A stretch of DNA of 64,000 nucleotides from Dyella subtropica (GCF_026283965.1 NZ_JAPDPD010000005.1:1-64000); one strand, 5' to 3'; positions 7,115 through 16,889 are shown, counted from the stretch's first letter. Numbers and translations: made by a program. The notes: generated by a model not told the origin, from the sequence alone.

Positions 7115-9925
7115 TCAATCCTCGCCATCGCGGAAGGGCGACCTGGAAACATTTTGAATAGGCTCAAAGCGCGACCCGGTGTGCTCGGGGGGCACCAATC
7201 GCAGCCGCGAGACCGCGTGCCGGGGGTTGGATTGCTGCACCATGCGCGCAATCTCTTCCGCCGGCTGCGGCCGGGCATAGAAGAATCCCTGCCCCTCGGC
7301 GCAACCGGCGCGCAGCAGGAAATCGTGCTGCTCCTGCGTTTCGATGCCCTCGGCGATGGGGCGCAGGCTGAGGCTTCGCGCAATAGCCAGCATGGCTTCG
7401 GTGATCGCCACGTTGTTGGTATCTTCCGGCAGACCGTTGATGAAGGAGCGGTCGATCTTGAGAACGGCAACGGCCGACAGCTTGAGATAGGCCAGCGAGG
7501 AATAGCCCGTTCCAAAATCGTCGATCGCTACACCCACCCCCAGCGCATGCAAGGCGTGCATGGCGCGGTCGGTCTGCTCGCCCAGGCGAAGAATGGCGCT
7601 CTCGGTGATCTCGATGAGCAGGCGCGAGCCCGGCAAACCCTGGGCATCCATCGCGGCGCCCAGCGTGCCGATGAAGGAGCGATGCCCGAAGGTGCTGGCC
7701 GAGACATTGATAGCCATGCGCAAAGGCGGCACGCGCGCATCGTCCCATCGCCGCAGCTGCGCGCAGGCCTCGCCTATGACCCATTCGTCGATCTGGCGGA
7801 TCAGCCCCAGGCTTTCGGCCATCGGAATGAACTCATCGGGCAGCAGCATGCCGCGTTCGGGATGACGCCAGCGCAACAGCGCCTCCACGGCGACAATACG
7901 CCCGCTGCGCAGGTCGACATTCGGCTGGTAGTACAGATGGAATTCGTCTCTGGACAGCGCCTGTCGCAGATCCACGCCCAGCATCAAGCGGCGGCGCGCG
8001 TCGGCGTGCATCAGCGGCGTGTAGAAGCGGTAGGCGTTGCGCTCTTCGGTCTTGGCCACGTACATCGCGGCATCGGCATTGGTGATCAGCGTGATGGGAT
8101 CCCCACCGTCCAGCGGAAAGCCGGCAATGCCGATGCTGGCGCTGAGCACGATTTCGTAATCGGCCGCCATCATCGGCTCGGACAGACGGGCCAGCATGCG
8201 ATTGACCATGCCGCGCGCGTCCTCGCGTGTGGCCAGCTTGCCCAGCAACACGGTGAATTCATCGCCTCCGATGCGGCCGGCGATGTCATGCTTGCCCAGC
8301 ATGCGCTCAATGCGTTCGGCCACCTGCACCAACAGGCTGTCGCCGACCGCGTGGCTGTAGCTGTCATTGACCACCTTGAACGCATCCAGATCGACAAACA
8401 GCACCGCCACCGCACTCCGCTCATGCGTTGCGGACAGAATGGCCTGCTCGCACCGGCGCTCGAACTCGGCGCGATTGACCAAGCCAGTCAACGGGTCGTG
8501 CGTGGCCAGGTGCTCCAGTCGCTGGCGGTCGGCCTTGGTGGCGGTAATGTCGGTGAATACCGCCACGTAGTGCTGCACCGAGCCGTACGTATCGCGAATG
8601 GCGCTGATGCTCAATAGCTCGGGATAACTGCTGCCGTCGCTTCGAAGGCTCGATACCTCACCCTTCCAATTGCCACCGTTGGCAACGGTCTCCCATACCG
8701 ACTCTGGCAGCGGCGAGCCATCGGGCAACCGGCGCGTTTCGTCGAAACGGCAGTCACGCCGCGTCGGCAACTCGTAGCCGGTAATCCGGGTATAGGCCGC
8801 ATTGACCGTCGTGACCCGACGTTCGGCATCGGCGATGATCACGGCTTCGGCAATGCCGGCGAGTGCCTTGGAAGCGATGCGACGCTCATGCTCCATCTCC
8901 ACCCGCTCGGAAATGTCGCTGATGATCGCCTGGCGCACGGAGCGCTCGCCCCACATGGCCAGCGCGCTTTGCATCTCGACCGGACGGGTATCGCCGTTGG
9001 CATCGCGCAGCAGACTCATGCTGCCTTCTTGCGGGAAGCCGACGCTGGCGAACAGTTGGGAAAAAGGCTCGCCGACCAGTTCATGGGTCTTGCGCCCGGT
9101 CCAGCTCGTGGTCATGCGATTGGCATCGAGGATGTGGCCGGTGCCCTCATCGACCATCACGATGGCCGACGCCGCGCTATCGAACAGCAGTCGATAGCGT
9201 TCTTCCGTGCCACGTATGCCGGCCAGCGTGCGTCGCGCCATGCTGAACCAGATGAGCGAAGCGAGCGCCGTAACCAGCAGCATGCACGCGAACAGCACCT
9301 GCCCCAGCCAGGTCGCGCCTTTGGCGATATATACCGAGAAGCGGTTGCTGCGCGGCTCGATGAACTGATTCAGCACATGGATGCGCTCGCGCTGTCGCAC
9401 CAGCTCCTGGTTGGACAAGCCGCCATGCGCGTACTGGTATTCGAGTTCGTTGGCGATGGTGTCGAGTTCGGCGATCTGGTCGTCTACCGAATGCCACGCC
9501 TCCATCGCCTCACGCATGTTGGGCGCACCGGCAAAGTACTGCAGCATGAACACCATGCCCGGAATCGCCGAGGGAATCACGCCACCGCGACGGAATGCCT
9601 GGAACACCTGCTCCTTGTCGTAGTGACCGCCGGCAATGGCGTCACGCGCCCAGCGGTCCGACTGCACCACCGCGTAGTTTCTCTTGAAACTAGCCAGATC
9701 GGCTGGATCGCCTTTGACGGCATAGTTTTCGACATCGATCACGGCCTGCTTCTGGGCCTTGGACCAAAGACTCTCGCCGTTGAGAAAACCGGCGAGAGTC
9801 ACCTGGATCTGCAAAGCGCCCCAGGTCAGGCCGAGAATGAGCCCGATCATGGCCGCCAACCCATAGGCCAGCGGCATCAACCGCTGCAGCAAGGGGCTTC
9901 GCAAGCCAGTACGAGCGCTACGCAT
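7115..9925 (-). CDS. membrane PAS-GGDEF-EAL cyclic-di-GMP signalling protein
   Basis: The 936-residue protein has TM1 (about 18-40), a periplasmic sensor of about 160 residues, TM2 (about 206-228), two PAS domains (about 240-350 and 355-475), a GGDEF domain with intact RIGGDEF near residue 552, and an EAL domain with VEALLRW near 680, ITESAIL, IDDFGTGYSSLAYLK and AEGIET. Both catalytic signatures look complete, so it could make and degrade c-di-GMP. The RxxD inhibitory site five residues before GGDEF is not present (GKHD occupies that place), so classical product inhibition is unlikely. The gene is apparently monocistronic. The sensed signal is unknown. Confidence 0.93.
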   Translation of the reverse strand: MRSARTGLRSPLLQRLMPLAYGLAAMIGLILGLTWGALQIQVTLAGFLNGESLWSKAQKQAVIDVENYAVKGDPADLASFKRNYAVVQSDRWARDAIAGGHYDKEQVFQAFRRGGVIPSAIPGMVFMLQYFAGAPNMREAMEAWHSVDDQIAELDTIANELEYQYAHGGLSNQELVRQRERIHVLNQFIEPRSNRFSVYIAKGATWLGQVLFACMLLVTALASLIWFSMARRTLAGIRGTEERYRLLFDSAASAIVMVDEGTGHILDANRMTTSWTGRKTHELVGEPFSQLFASVGFPQEGSMSLLRDANGDTRPVEMQSALAMWGERSVRQAIISDISERVEMEHERRIASKALAGIAEAVIIADAERRVTTVNAAYTRITGYELPTRRDCRFDETRRLPDGSPLPESVWETVANGGNWKGEVSSLRSDGSSYPELLSISAIRDTYGSVQHYVAVFTDITATKADRQRLEHLATHDPLTGLVNRAEFERRCEQAILSATHERSAVAVLFVDLDAFKVVNDSYSHAVGDSLLVQVAERIERMLGKHDIAGRIGGDEFTVLLGKLATREDARGMVNRMLARLSEPMMAADYEIVLSASIGIAGFPLDGGDPITLITNADAAMYVAKTEERNAYRFYTPLMHADARRRLMLGVDLRQALSRDEFHLYYQPNVDLRSGRIVAVEALLRWRHPERGMLLPDEFIPMAESLGLIRQIDEWVIGEACAQLRRWDDARVPPLRMAINVSASTFGHRSFIGTLGAAMDAQGLPGSRLLIEITESAILRLGEQTDRAMHALHALGVGVAIDDFGTGYSSLAYLKLSAVAVLKIDRSFINGLPEDTNNVAITEAMLAIARSLSLRPIAEGIETQEQHDFLLRAGCAEGQGFFYARPQPAEEIARMVQQSNPRHAVSRLRLVPPEHTGSRFEPIQNVSRSPFRDGED

Positions 9926-9991
9926 CGCGTCCTGTATCCTCTCTCTGACGTCCGCTGCCTGTCGATGCGTATCGCCCGGCGATCACGCTAT

Positions 9992-10768
9992 TCAGGCTGC
10001 GGCTTCACTCACCGCCCACGGCTCCTGCCGCACATCCATACAACGATCCAACGTGATCCGCATGCTGACGTAGCTACGTCGTACGCATTCTTCCAGATAC
10101 GCTACCTCAGCGGGCATCGGCGCCGTGCCCATGAGCGTACACACTATCTCCAGCGCCTCCCAGGGATGGGTATCGTCGTACGCGGCATGCAGCTGCAACC
10201 AGCGTAAGCTGTGGGCCCGTATGTCTGTTGTGAAGCTCTCCGCATACGCGGTGCTCTCATAGATCTTTTGCGACCATTCGCCCGTGGCTCCCTCCACCGC
10301 ATAGTTGGTAGCGATGACACCTGCTGCCAGCGCGGCTTTGCTGCTGACCTGCTCGCACCAGTCGGCCAGTGTTTCCGTGCCATGGGGCGCCTTCCCATGC
10401 AGTACCTCGTCCCGGGAAACGCCTGCGCCTTCTGCCCAGTTGAGCCAATACTCGGCATGATTCTGCTCCACGCGGATATTCCGGACCAGCCAGCGCCGGG
10501 CCATGCTCTCGCCCGGGCTCCTGCCGTACTTTGTCTTAAGCAGGTTTAGTGCCATGTAGGCCGGAAACCGCTCAATAACCGGCCAGACGCCCACCATGAA
10601 ATCACGTGTGGAGATGGCGTCAAGACGGGCTTCCCCCATCACCGTCCACAACTCGTGGTCCACCACTCCCCGTTTCGCTGCTTCGCAGGCAGCGATCATG
10701 TCTTGCGCCCAGATGGGGTAGCTGCTCAGCTCGGTCAGCGCGCCGGTGCGTTCGAATTGAGTTTTCAT
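9992..10768 (-). CDS. TenA/PqqC-like heme-oxygenase-fold protein
   Basis: The 258-residue all-helical protein contains the pattern YPIWAQDMIAACEAAKRGV, FMVGVWPVIERFPAYMALNLLK, RNIRVEQNHAEYWLNWAEG and AAGVIATNYAVEGATGEW, typical of the TenA/THI-4/PqqC and iron-containing redox-enzyme superfamily. Candidate metal ligands include the Glu and His of VEQNHAEYW and the Glu of NYAVEGATGEW. The true reaction cannot be told from sequence: thiaminase-type and non-haem diiron oxidase chemistry are both known in this fold. No pqq or thi genes are adjacent. It lies 66 bp upstream of the GGDEF-EAL gene on the same strand. Confidence 0.75.
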   Translation of the reverse strand: MKTQFERTGALTELSSYPIWAQDMIAACEAAKRGVVDHELWTVMGEARLDAISTRDFMVGVWPVIERFPAYMALNLLKTKYGRSPGESMARRWLVRNIRVEQNHAEYWLNWAEGAGVSRDEVLHGKAPHGTETLADWCEQVSSKAALAAGVIATNYAVEGATGEWSQKIYESTAYAESFTTDIRAHSLRWLQLHAAYDDTHPWEALEIVCTLMGTAPMPAEVAYLEECVRRSYVSMRITLDRCMDVRQEPWAVSEAAA

Positions 10769-10819
10769 ACTGCTCTCCAGTGTTGGCTCTTCTGATCTTC
10801 ACCGGCACGTGGCCGGCGC

Positions 10820-10840
10820 CCGGTGTCAGAGCGACACCGG
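10820..10840. promoter_or_regulatory. short inverted repeat in a divergent promoter region
   Basis: CCGGTGTC-AGAGC-GACACCGG is a perfect 8-bp inverted repeat in the 216-bp gap between the TenA-like gene (minus) and the DUF1428 gene (plus). Its position suits an operator, but no regulator is assigned. Confidence 0.35.
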
Positions 10841-10984
10841 TGCCGCATAGTCTTCGCTGCTGGTGCGCTGGCGAACACTGAGCTTTCGGGCAGGTCGCAA
10901 CTCGCGGGGGACAGGCGCATCATTCCGAGGCCGTGGCGCACTGGCCGCTATCGGACGACTTCTTTTATTTTTCGGAGGATCTGT

Positions 10985-11341
10985 ATGAGCTACATCGATG
11001 GATTCGTTGTACCGGTTCCAAAGAAAAACCTGGCCGCTTACCGCCGCCTTGCCCGCAAAATGGGAAACGTCTGGCGCGAGCATGGCGCGCTGGAATACAT
11101 CGAGTGCGTTGCCGACGACGTAAAGCCGGGCAAGCAGACCTCATTCCCGCAAGCCGTGAAGCTCAAACCGAACGAGGTGGTGGTGTTTTCCTGGATCGTG
11201 TACAAGTCGCGCGCCCAGCGCGATCGCATCAACAAGAAAGTGATGGCCGACCCTCGCGTGGCCGGAATGAGCGCGAAGACGCTTCCGTTCGACGGCATGC
11301 GCATGTTCTGGGGTGGGTTCAAACCTATCGTGCAGCTGTAA
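10985..11341 (+). CDS. DUF1428 (YbaA-like) protein
   Basis: The 118-residue product begins MSYIDGFVVPVPKKNLAAYR, the hallmark of DUF1428/YbaA proteins, and continues through GALEYIECVADDV, VVFSWIVYKSRAQRDRIN and FDGMRMFWGGF. These proteins adopt a dimeric alpha/beta-barrel (ferredoxin-like) fold similar to antibiotic monooxygenases, and their function is unknown. A clear GGAGGA ribosome site lies 7-8 bp before the ATG, which is why I place the start at 10985 and not at the in-frame ATG upstream. Confidence 0.92.
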   Translation: MSYIDGFVVPVPKKNLAAYRRLARKMGNVWREHGALEYIECVADDVKPGKQTSFPQAVKLKPNEVVVFSWIVYKSRAQRDRINKKVMADPRVAGMSAKTLPFDGMRMFWGGFKPIVQL

Positions 11342-11400
11342 CCTTCACGTGTCCGGCCTTGTCAGCGCCGCTTGTGCGAACGATGCGAAAACGATGAAGT

Positions 11401-11434
11401 GTTTGTGCCGGGTTGCGCGCAACCCGGCACAAAC
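11401..11434. terminator. 34-bp perfect palindrome between convergent genes
   Basis: GTTTGTGCCGGGTTGCG and its exact reverse complement are joined without a spacer. The palindrome lies between the converging DUF1428 and AraC genes and is flanked by weak A/T runs, so it probably works as a bidirectional terminator. Confidence 0.7.
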
Positions 11435-11477
11435 AACAAGCGCACATACGGCCTTGGAAGTCTTGATCGTAAACGCG

Positions 11478-12452
11478 CTAGACGGCATGCCGTACCGGCA
11501 GGCACAGCTCGCAGTTGAATACGCCGGTGTCCTTGTCCATTTTGAAATCCTTGCCGTAAAGCTCCATGGCACAACGCGCCTCATCGCTGGTGTCGATGAC
11601 GTAGCCACTGGCCGGAAGCCAGTCGGATACAAAACGCCCCCAAGCGCCGGCAATCTCAGCTGCGGTACCCGCGAATGACGCACAAGCGTACTTACCGCCC
11701 TTCAGCGCCGTCACGCCGATTTCACCTTGCGGCTTGAAGTCGGTCCCGACCTCAATGCAGGCGTCGTAGCGCAACTTGTCGGCTGGCGTCATGCCGGGAT
11801 TGTCCAGGCACACGCCGTACATCAGACGAGGCGGCGGGATAAGCCCCTGCTCCCGGCACCAGCCACCGAAGCGCTGCCACATCTGCGAGATGCTGGCGCT
11901 TCCGTAGGGCCCCACATGACGCATATAGGCGACGCGGGCGTCTGAAAATTTCTTGATCTCGACATTCATGGGCGTATCTCCAGTGGCGGGAACATGGCCG
12001 TGCGGCCACATGCCCGCATCCTTACGGATCGCGTCCAAAACGACTTGATGCTTCTTGCTTTCGGCTTGATGAATCTTGCTGAGCGCCTCTCGATGCACAA
12101 CGCTCCAGGCCAGATAGCCGCCACCGCGCCATACCGTGGGCGTCATCCCGAAATAGCTGCGGAACGCGCGCGTAAATACCTCGGGCGAGGCGAAACCGAC
12201 ATCCATCGCGATCCTCGACGCGGTGACGTCCGGCATGGCGACCAAGCGCGTCGCCGCCACTTCCGCCCGCCGCCGACGCACCCGCTCGGCCAATGTCTCG
12301 CCCGCCATCGCCTTGAAGATGCGATGGAAGTGATACGGCGAGAAATGCGCCACCTTCGCCAACGCGTCGAGGTCGAGCGACTCCGCCAGATGCGCGTCGA
12401 TGTAGTCGAACACTCGATGGATGCGGGCGAGATAAGCGCTATAGGTATGCAT
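11478..12452 (-). CDS. AraC-family regulator with GyrI-like effector domain
   Basis: The product has 324 residues from the ATG at 12452; an in-frame ATG at 12494 is also possible. Residues 1-110 hold two helix-turn-helix motifs in AraC style (LDLDALAKVAHFSPYHFHRIF and ASRIAMDVGFASPEVFTRAF). Residues about 165-320 form a GyrI/Rob-like ligand-binding domain (NVEIKKFSDARVAYMRHVGPYG and CIEVGTDFKP). The domain order, DNA-binding domain first, is that of Rob and similar multidrug or stress regulators. It is convergent with the DUF1428 gene; the likely targets are not evident here. Confidence 0.9.
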   Translation of the reverse strand: MHTYSAYLARIHRVFDYIDAHLAESLDLDALAKVAHFSPYHFHRIFKAMAGETLAERVRRRRAEVAATRLVAMPDVTASRIAMDVGFASPEVFTRAFRSYFGMTPTVWRGGGYLAWSVVHREALSKIHQAESKKHQVVLDAIRKDAGMWPHGHVPATGDTPMNVEIKKFSDARVAYMRHVGPYGSASISQMWQRFGGWCREQGLIPPPRLMYGVCLDNPGMTPADKLRYDACIEVGTDFKPQGEIGVTALKGGKYACASFAGTAAEIAGAWGRFVSDWLPASGYVIDTSDEARCAMELYGKDFKMDKDTGVFNCELCLPVRHAV

Positions 12453-12545
12453 GGGTAAAAAGCATATCTCACTCGCATAAGCGAGCTTGATCATCCCGCC
12501 GGCACCTCGATCCTTGGGGATGCTCTGATCTATTCAACGCAGGCG

Positions 12546-12935
12546 TCACCACAATCCGGTAAGTACCTGTATCAGTCCCCAAAACGAGACGCCCCAGATC
12601 AGCGTGCGCAGATAGGGAATACCCGCGAGATAAACGGGTAAATAGGCAACGCGTGCCCAGACATAGATCTCGGCGCCAAGTGCCGTGCTCGCCGTGTTTC
12701 GTTGCGCGATGACCACTGCCAGCACTGCGACGGCGAAGAACGCAAACGTTTCCAGAAAATTGCGACTCGCCCGATCAGCCCGAGCGGCAATGCCCGTCAA
12801 CGGCTTGGGCTCGCCGTCGCGATTGCCGGCATTCCATTTGATTCCGCGCTGCTGCGTGGACAGCGCGGCGGCAATCAACACGTAGACCAAACCAAGAACG
12901 ACAGACCACCCCAACATCTTCAGCTCGATCGCCAT
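12546..12935 (-). CDS. MAPEG-family membrane protein
   Basis: The product has 129 residues from the ATG at 12935, behind a GGGAGG ribosome site. It has four hydrophobic segments, the RADRASRNFLETFAFF motif of MAPEG proteins and an ARVAYLPVYLAGIPYLRTL helix. Family members are eicosanoid/glutathione-metabolism-like trimeric membrane proteins; the bacterial representatives are mostly uncharacterised. It lies upstream of the AraC gene on the same strand, about 50 bp away, and could be read with it. Confidence 0.88.
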   Translation of the reverse strand: MAIELKMLGWSVVLGLVYVLIAAALSTQQRGIKWNAGNRDGEPKPLTGIAARADRASRNFLETFAFFAVAVLAVVIAQRNTASTALGAEIYVWARVAYLPVYLAGIPYLRTLIWGVSFWGLIQVLTGLW

Positions 12936-13121
12936 GACGCCCTCCCGTGGTGGATGTGGCCGAATCATGCACCGTTATTCGCAAGCCGGTGTGGTCTATC
13001 GGTCAACGTCCCGGCCAGCCCCAGTGAATGCGATGAAAGCGACTCGCAGCGCCCCAGCGCTTCGGCGAAAATGCCTCGCCCCGGTCCAACCGGCATGTTG
13101 CCCCTATTCCCCGGAATGCTT

Positions 13122-13655
13122 ATGTCGCTCAAACACCACTTTGAATGGATGGCCATCTACAACCAGTGGATGAACGCCAAGCTCTATGAGGCATCATCCC
13201 GGCTGGACGCGGAAACCCTGCATGCGGACAAAGGCGCCTTCTTCGGCTCGGTGTTCGGCACACTCCATCACCTGCTTCGGGCCGACACCATCGGGCTGAA
13301 ACACTTTGCCAACCACCCCGCGGCGTTCCGCGCACTGGAACCCATACGAAGCATGCCGCACCCCTATGCGCAGGCAGAGCTGCTGCATGCTGAGTTCGAC
13401 ACGCTGCGCGCCGCCCGGCTCGCATTGGACGACATCATCATCAGCCTTTCCCTGGAAGCCACAGACGCCACCTATCAGCAACCGCTGACTTATACGAATC
13501 GATCAGGCCGGGTCTTCACCAAGGCACTCGGGCCGCTGATGCAGCACTTCTTCAATCACCAGACCCATCACCGGGGACAAGCCACCACCCTGCTCAGTCA
13601 GGCGGGCATCGATGTGGGAGTGACTGATCTGCTGGCGTTGGTACCTGACGAGTAG
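13122..13655 (+). CDS. DinB-family protein
   Basis: At 177 residues this is a four-helix DinB/YfiT-type protein. It starts MSLKHHFEWMAIYNQWMN. The three metal-binding His of the superfamily are seen in GTLHHLLRAD (near residue 48) and FFNHQTHHRGQ (near 145-150). Many such proteins act as metal-dependent thiol-S-transferases or have no known role. An ATG six bases upstream (13116) is an alternative start. It is divergent from MAPEG. Confidence 0.9.
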   Translation: MSLKHHFEWMAIYNQWMNAKLYEASSRLDAETLHADKGAFFGSVFGTLHHLLRADTIGLKHFANHPAAFRALEPIRSMPHPYAQAELLHAEFDTLRAARLALDDIIISLSLEATDATYQQPLTYTNRSGRVFTKALGPLMQHFFNHQTHHRGQATTLLSQAGIDVGVTDLLALVPDE

Positions 13656-13693
13656 GTTGGAGTTGTCGCGCCTACGGCAGCGGAGCCAAGCCC

Positions 13694-14110
13694 TCAGCGC
13701 CCTGGCGCCCATCGAAAATCTCCACTCTGCAGCTTTCCTAGATCGCTCGGCCAAGGATTGCCGCCAGCACTGGTGTTGGACCAGGAACTGATGAAGTGCC
13801 CGCCCTTGTCGAAACTAAGCATGGTGGCGACGATCTTGTCGACACGCCTGGGAATCGCAGTGCCTGTGATAGGCATGGCATCTGCCGCCGAATCCTGTAC
13901 TTTGGATAGATATTCAAGCTGTTCGGTGCCATCGGGCATTTGCGCTGACTGGAACGGTTTTCCCAAGACCGCCTCGGCCTCGGCCATTGTGGTCGCCCCG
14001 GGCTTGAATGAGGCAATCGCGTTCTGATCAATCTTGCTGTATCTCGTGTTCGTGGTCGCACACCCTGCGAGTACCAGCACCACCACCGCGGTTGCAAAAA
14101 GCCTGACCAT
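13694..14110 (-). CDS. BamE/SmpA-like small lipoprotein, copy 1
   Basis: The 138-residue protein has the lipoprotein signal MVRLFATAVVVLVLAGC and then a short domain with FKPGATTMAEAEAVLGKPF, the pattern seen in BamE/SmpA/OmlA-type proteins. An AGGAGG site precedes the ATG at 14110. It is a tandem paralogue of the next gene (about 60 % identical by eye, with nearly identical signal peptide). Outer-membrane attachment is expected. It is not the canonical bamE, which has a different sequence; its role is unknown. Confidence 0.8.
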   Translation of the reverse strand: MVRLFATAVVVLVLAGCATTNTRYSKIDQNAIASFKPGATTMAEAEAVLGKPFQSAQMPDGTEQLEYLSKVQDSAADAMPITGTAIPRRVDKIVATMLSFDKGGHFISSWSNTSAGGNPWPSDLGKLQSGDFRWAPGR

Positions 14111-14314
14111 TGCACACCTCCTGTTGTGTCTCGATATCGAACAACGAACACACACTCAGATCCTGATGTACCCCTCGTTTTGAGCCGTCATTCCGGCGCG
14201 GGCCGGAGGCGCTTCACAACAGCGAAGCTGGTCATCCAGTAAAAGTGCCGTGCGAAGCACTCAAAACCGTTTTTGCAAAAAACACGAGGTGACTTAGCGC
14301 CACCGTTCAAGCGA

Positions 14315-14746
14315 TCAATGCGCAGGCACGGACGTGGGTGTCCATTGCACATCACTGCTCTGCAGTCCCCTCAGATCGCTAGGCCATTCCTTTTCGTCCG
14401 GATGTTTCGTGCCGGACCACCAGCGAATGAAATGACCGCTCTTGTCGAAGGTCAGCATCGTGAAAGTGATTTTGTCTGCATGCTTGGGAATCGTCGAACC
14501 TGTCGTGGGCGTATCGTCCACCGTCAGGTCCCGTTCCTTGGTCACATATTGCAGCAGCTCCATGCCATTGGGCATGTGGGCCGTTTGAAATGGCTGTCCC
14601 AATGCAGCCTCTGCCTGGGCCCTGGTGGTTTCGCCGGGCTTGAACGAGGTAATCGCGTTCGTATCGATCTTGCTGTAGCTCTTGTCCGTCGTCGCGCACC
14701 CGGCAAGAACACATACCACCATGGCTGTTGCAAAAAGCCTGACCAT
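14315..14746 (-). CDS. BamE/SmpA-like small lipoprotein, copy 2
   Basis: The 143-residue lipoprotein (MVRLFATAMVVCVLAGC) has the same architecture as the downstream copy: ITSFKPGETTRAQAEAALGQPF, then a strand-rich part ending in SSDVQWTP. The AGGAGG ribosome site is also conserved between the copies, so the duplication included the translation start. The 204 bp between the copies hold no gene and only weak palindromes. An independent promoter for copy 1 cannot be excluded. Confidence 0.82.
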   Translation of the reverse strand: MVRLFATAMVVCVLAGCATTDKSYSKIDTNAITSFKPGETTRAQAEAALGQPFQTAHMPNGMELLQYVTKERDLTVDDTPTTGSTIPKHADKITFTMLTFDKSGHFIRWWSGTKHPDEKEWPSDLRGLQSSDVQWTPTSVPAH

Positions 14747-14934
14747 CGCACACCTCCTGTAGCGCCCCTAGAGAACAACAGACACGTGCCCTGGCAATAA
14801 TCCGGAAAATAAATCGTGCTGAATACATGACTTTAGTCATGATTCGACGAGAAACATTGACCCGCCGCGAAAACTTTGAAACGCCGGAACATGAATCTCC
14901 GCCTGGCTTTAACTTCTTGCCCCCCCCTAAAAGC

Positions 14935-14962
14935 ATTACGCCCTCAATAATGAGGGCGTAAT
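14935..14962 (-). terminator. intrinsic terminator of hutU
   Basis: ATTACGCCCTCA and TGAGGGCGTAAT form a perfect 12-bp stem with a 4-nt loop. On the minus strand it is followed by GCTTTTA, consistent with termination just after the hutU stop at 14989. Confidence 0.75.
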
Positions 14963-14988
14963 GAAACCTGATTAGAGCCTCGAAGCGC

Positions 14989-16659
14989 TCACGCCATGGG
15001 CAATTTCAAGCCCTGCTCTTTTGCACAATCCACGGCAATCTCATAACCGGCATCCGCGTGCCGCATGACACCGGTGCCCGGGTCGTTCCACAGCACGCGG
15101 GCAATGCGCTTATCAGCCGCCTCCGTACCGTCGCAGACGATCACCACGCCGGAGTGCTGCGAATACCCCATGCCGACACCGCCGCCGTGGTGCAGCGACA
15201 CCCAGGTGGCGCCACCGGCGACATTCAACATGGCGTTGAGCAGCGGCCAATCGGACACGGCATCGCTGCCGTCCTTCATCGCCTCGGTTTCGCGGTTGGG
15301 GCTGGCGACGGAGCCAGAGTCGAGGTGGTCGCGGCCGATCACGACCGGCGCTTTCAGCTCGCCGTTGCGCACCATCTCGTTGAAGGCGAGGCCGAGTTTG
15401 TGGCGAAGGCCCAGGCCAACCCAGCAGATACGCGCCGGCAAACCCTGGAAGCTGATGCGCTCCTTGGCCATATCCAGCCAGCGGTGCAGGTGCGGATCGT
15501 CGGGGATCAGCTCCTTCACTTTCTGGTCGGTCTTGTAGATGTCTTCCGGATCGCCGGAAAGCGCGACCCAGCGGAACGGACCCACGCCACGACAGAACAA
15601 CGGGCGCACGAACGCCGGCACGAACCCAGGGAACGCAAACGCGTTCGACAGCCCTTCGTCCTTCGCCATCTGGCGGATATTGTTGCCGTAGTCGAACGTC
15701 GGAATGCCCTGCGCGTGGAAGGCGAGCATCGCTTCCACGTGCGTGCGCATGGATTGCTTGGCGGCTTTGGCGGTGCCGGCCGGGTCGCTCTTGCGGCGCT
15801 CGAACCACTGATCCACCGTCCAACCGCTGGGCAAATAGCCGTTGACCGGGTCGTGCGCGCTGGTCTGGTCGGTGACGGCATCCGGCTTCACGCCGCGACG
15901 CACCAGCTCCGGCAGCACGTCGGCCGCATTGCCGAGCAGCGCGATGGATTTCGCTTCACCGGCAGCGGTGTATTTCGCGATGCGGGCAAGCGCGTCGTCG
16001 AGATCGGTCGCCTGCTCGTCCACATAACGGGTCTTGAGGCGGAAATCGATGCTCTTCTGCTGGCATTCGATGTTGAGCGAACAGGCGCCTGCCAGCGTCG
16101 CGGCCAGCGGCTGCGCGCCGCCCATGCCGCCGAGGCCGGCGGTGAGAATCCACTTGCCCTTGAGGCTGCCGCCGTAATGCTGGCGCCCCATCTCAACGAA
16201 GGTTTCGTAGGTACCTTGCACGATGCCCTGCGAACCGATGTAGATCCACGAACCGGCCGTCATCTGGCCGTACATCATCAAGCCCTTCTTATCGAGCTCG
16301 TTGAAGTGCTCCCAGTTCGCCCAGGCCGGCACCAGGTTGGAGTTGGCGAGCAGCACGCGCGGGGCATCGGCATGGGTCGGGAATACACCGACCGGCTTGC
16401 CGGACTGGATCAGCAGCGTCTCGTTGTCGTTGAGTTCGCGCAGTGCGCGCAGGATCGCGTCGAAGCATTCCCAGTTGCGCGCGGCACGACCGATGCCGCC
16501 ATAGACCACCAGCTCGGCCGGGTTTTCCGCCACCTCGGGGTCAAGGTTGTTCTGCAGCATGCGGAACGGCGCCTCGGTGAGCCAGCTCTTGCAGCTCAGT
16601 TCGCTGCCGCGCGGGGCACGGATGGTGCGGGTGGTGTCGATACGCGTCGGGGCATTCAT
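14989..16659 (-). CDS. hutU: urocanate hydratase
   Basis: Counted from the ATG at 16659 ([22 protein letters not shown] upstream) the enzyme has 556 residues, the usual urocanase length. Recognisable blocks are [50 protein letters not shown] and [15 protein letters not shown], an NAD+-binding [11 protein letters not shown], and [14 protein letters not shown]. It converts urocanate to imidazolonepropionate with tightly bound NAD+, the second step of histidine degradation. The next enzyme, hutI, lies 28.7 kb away on the other strand. hutH and hutG/F are not in the window. Confidence 0.97.
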   Translation of the reverse strand: MNAPTRIDTTRTIRAPRGSELSCKSWLTEAPFRMLQNNLDPEVAENPAELVVYGGIGRAARNWECFDAILRALRELNDNETLLIQSGKPVGVFPTHADAPRVLLANSNLVPAWANWEHFNELDKKGLMMYGQMTAGSWIYIGSQGIVQGTYETFVEMGRQHYGGSLKGKWILTAGLGGMGGAQPLAATLAGACSLNIECQQKSIDFRLKTRYVDEQATDLDDALARIAKYTAAGEAKSIALLGNAADVLPELVRRGVKPDAVTDQTSAHDPVNGYLPSGWTVDQWFERRKSDPAGTAKAAKQSMRTHVEAMLAFHAQGIPTFDYGNNIRQMAKDEGLSNAFAFPGFVPAFVRPLFCRGVGPFRWVALSGDPEDIYKTDQKVKELIPDDPHLHRWLDMAKERISFQGLPARICWVGLGLRHKLGLAFNEMVRNGELKAPVVIGRDHLDSGSVASPNRETEAMKDGSDAVSDWPLLNAMLNVAGGATWVSLHHGGGVGMGYSQHSGVVIVCDGTEAADKRIARVLWNDPGTGVMRHADAGYEIAVDCAKEQGLKLPMA

Positions 16660-16889
16660 CGGAAATCCTGAACAACGGGGAAGACCCCCGATTATGGGCG
16701 TGCGGTTTTGCCATCGCCAACTGCACTGCGGCAAAACCTGCTGTAACGCCATCGATACAGCCTCCTCTGCCCCGCCGGCCAGGCCCGCCAGGCCATCCGT
16801 TTGGCTGATTGCCGCACCGCAACCAGCGGACCAGACTCCTGTTCGGGAATCTGGGAAAGACCGGCGCGACTCACCTCCCGGGAGGTCAT

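Noticed and set aside
15058-16671. 537-codon plus-strand frame opposite hutU
   Set aside because: Antisense shadow of urocanase. No recognisable protein features.
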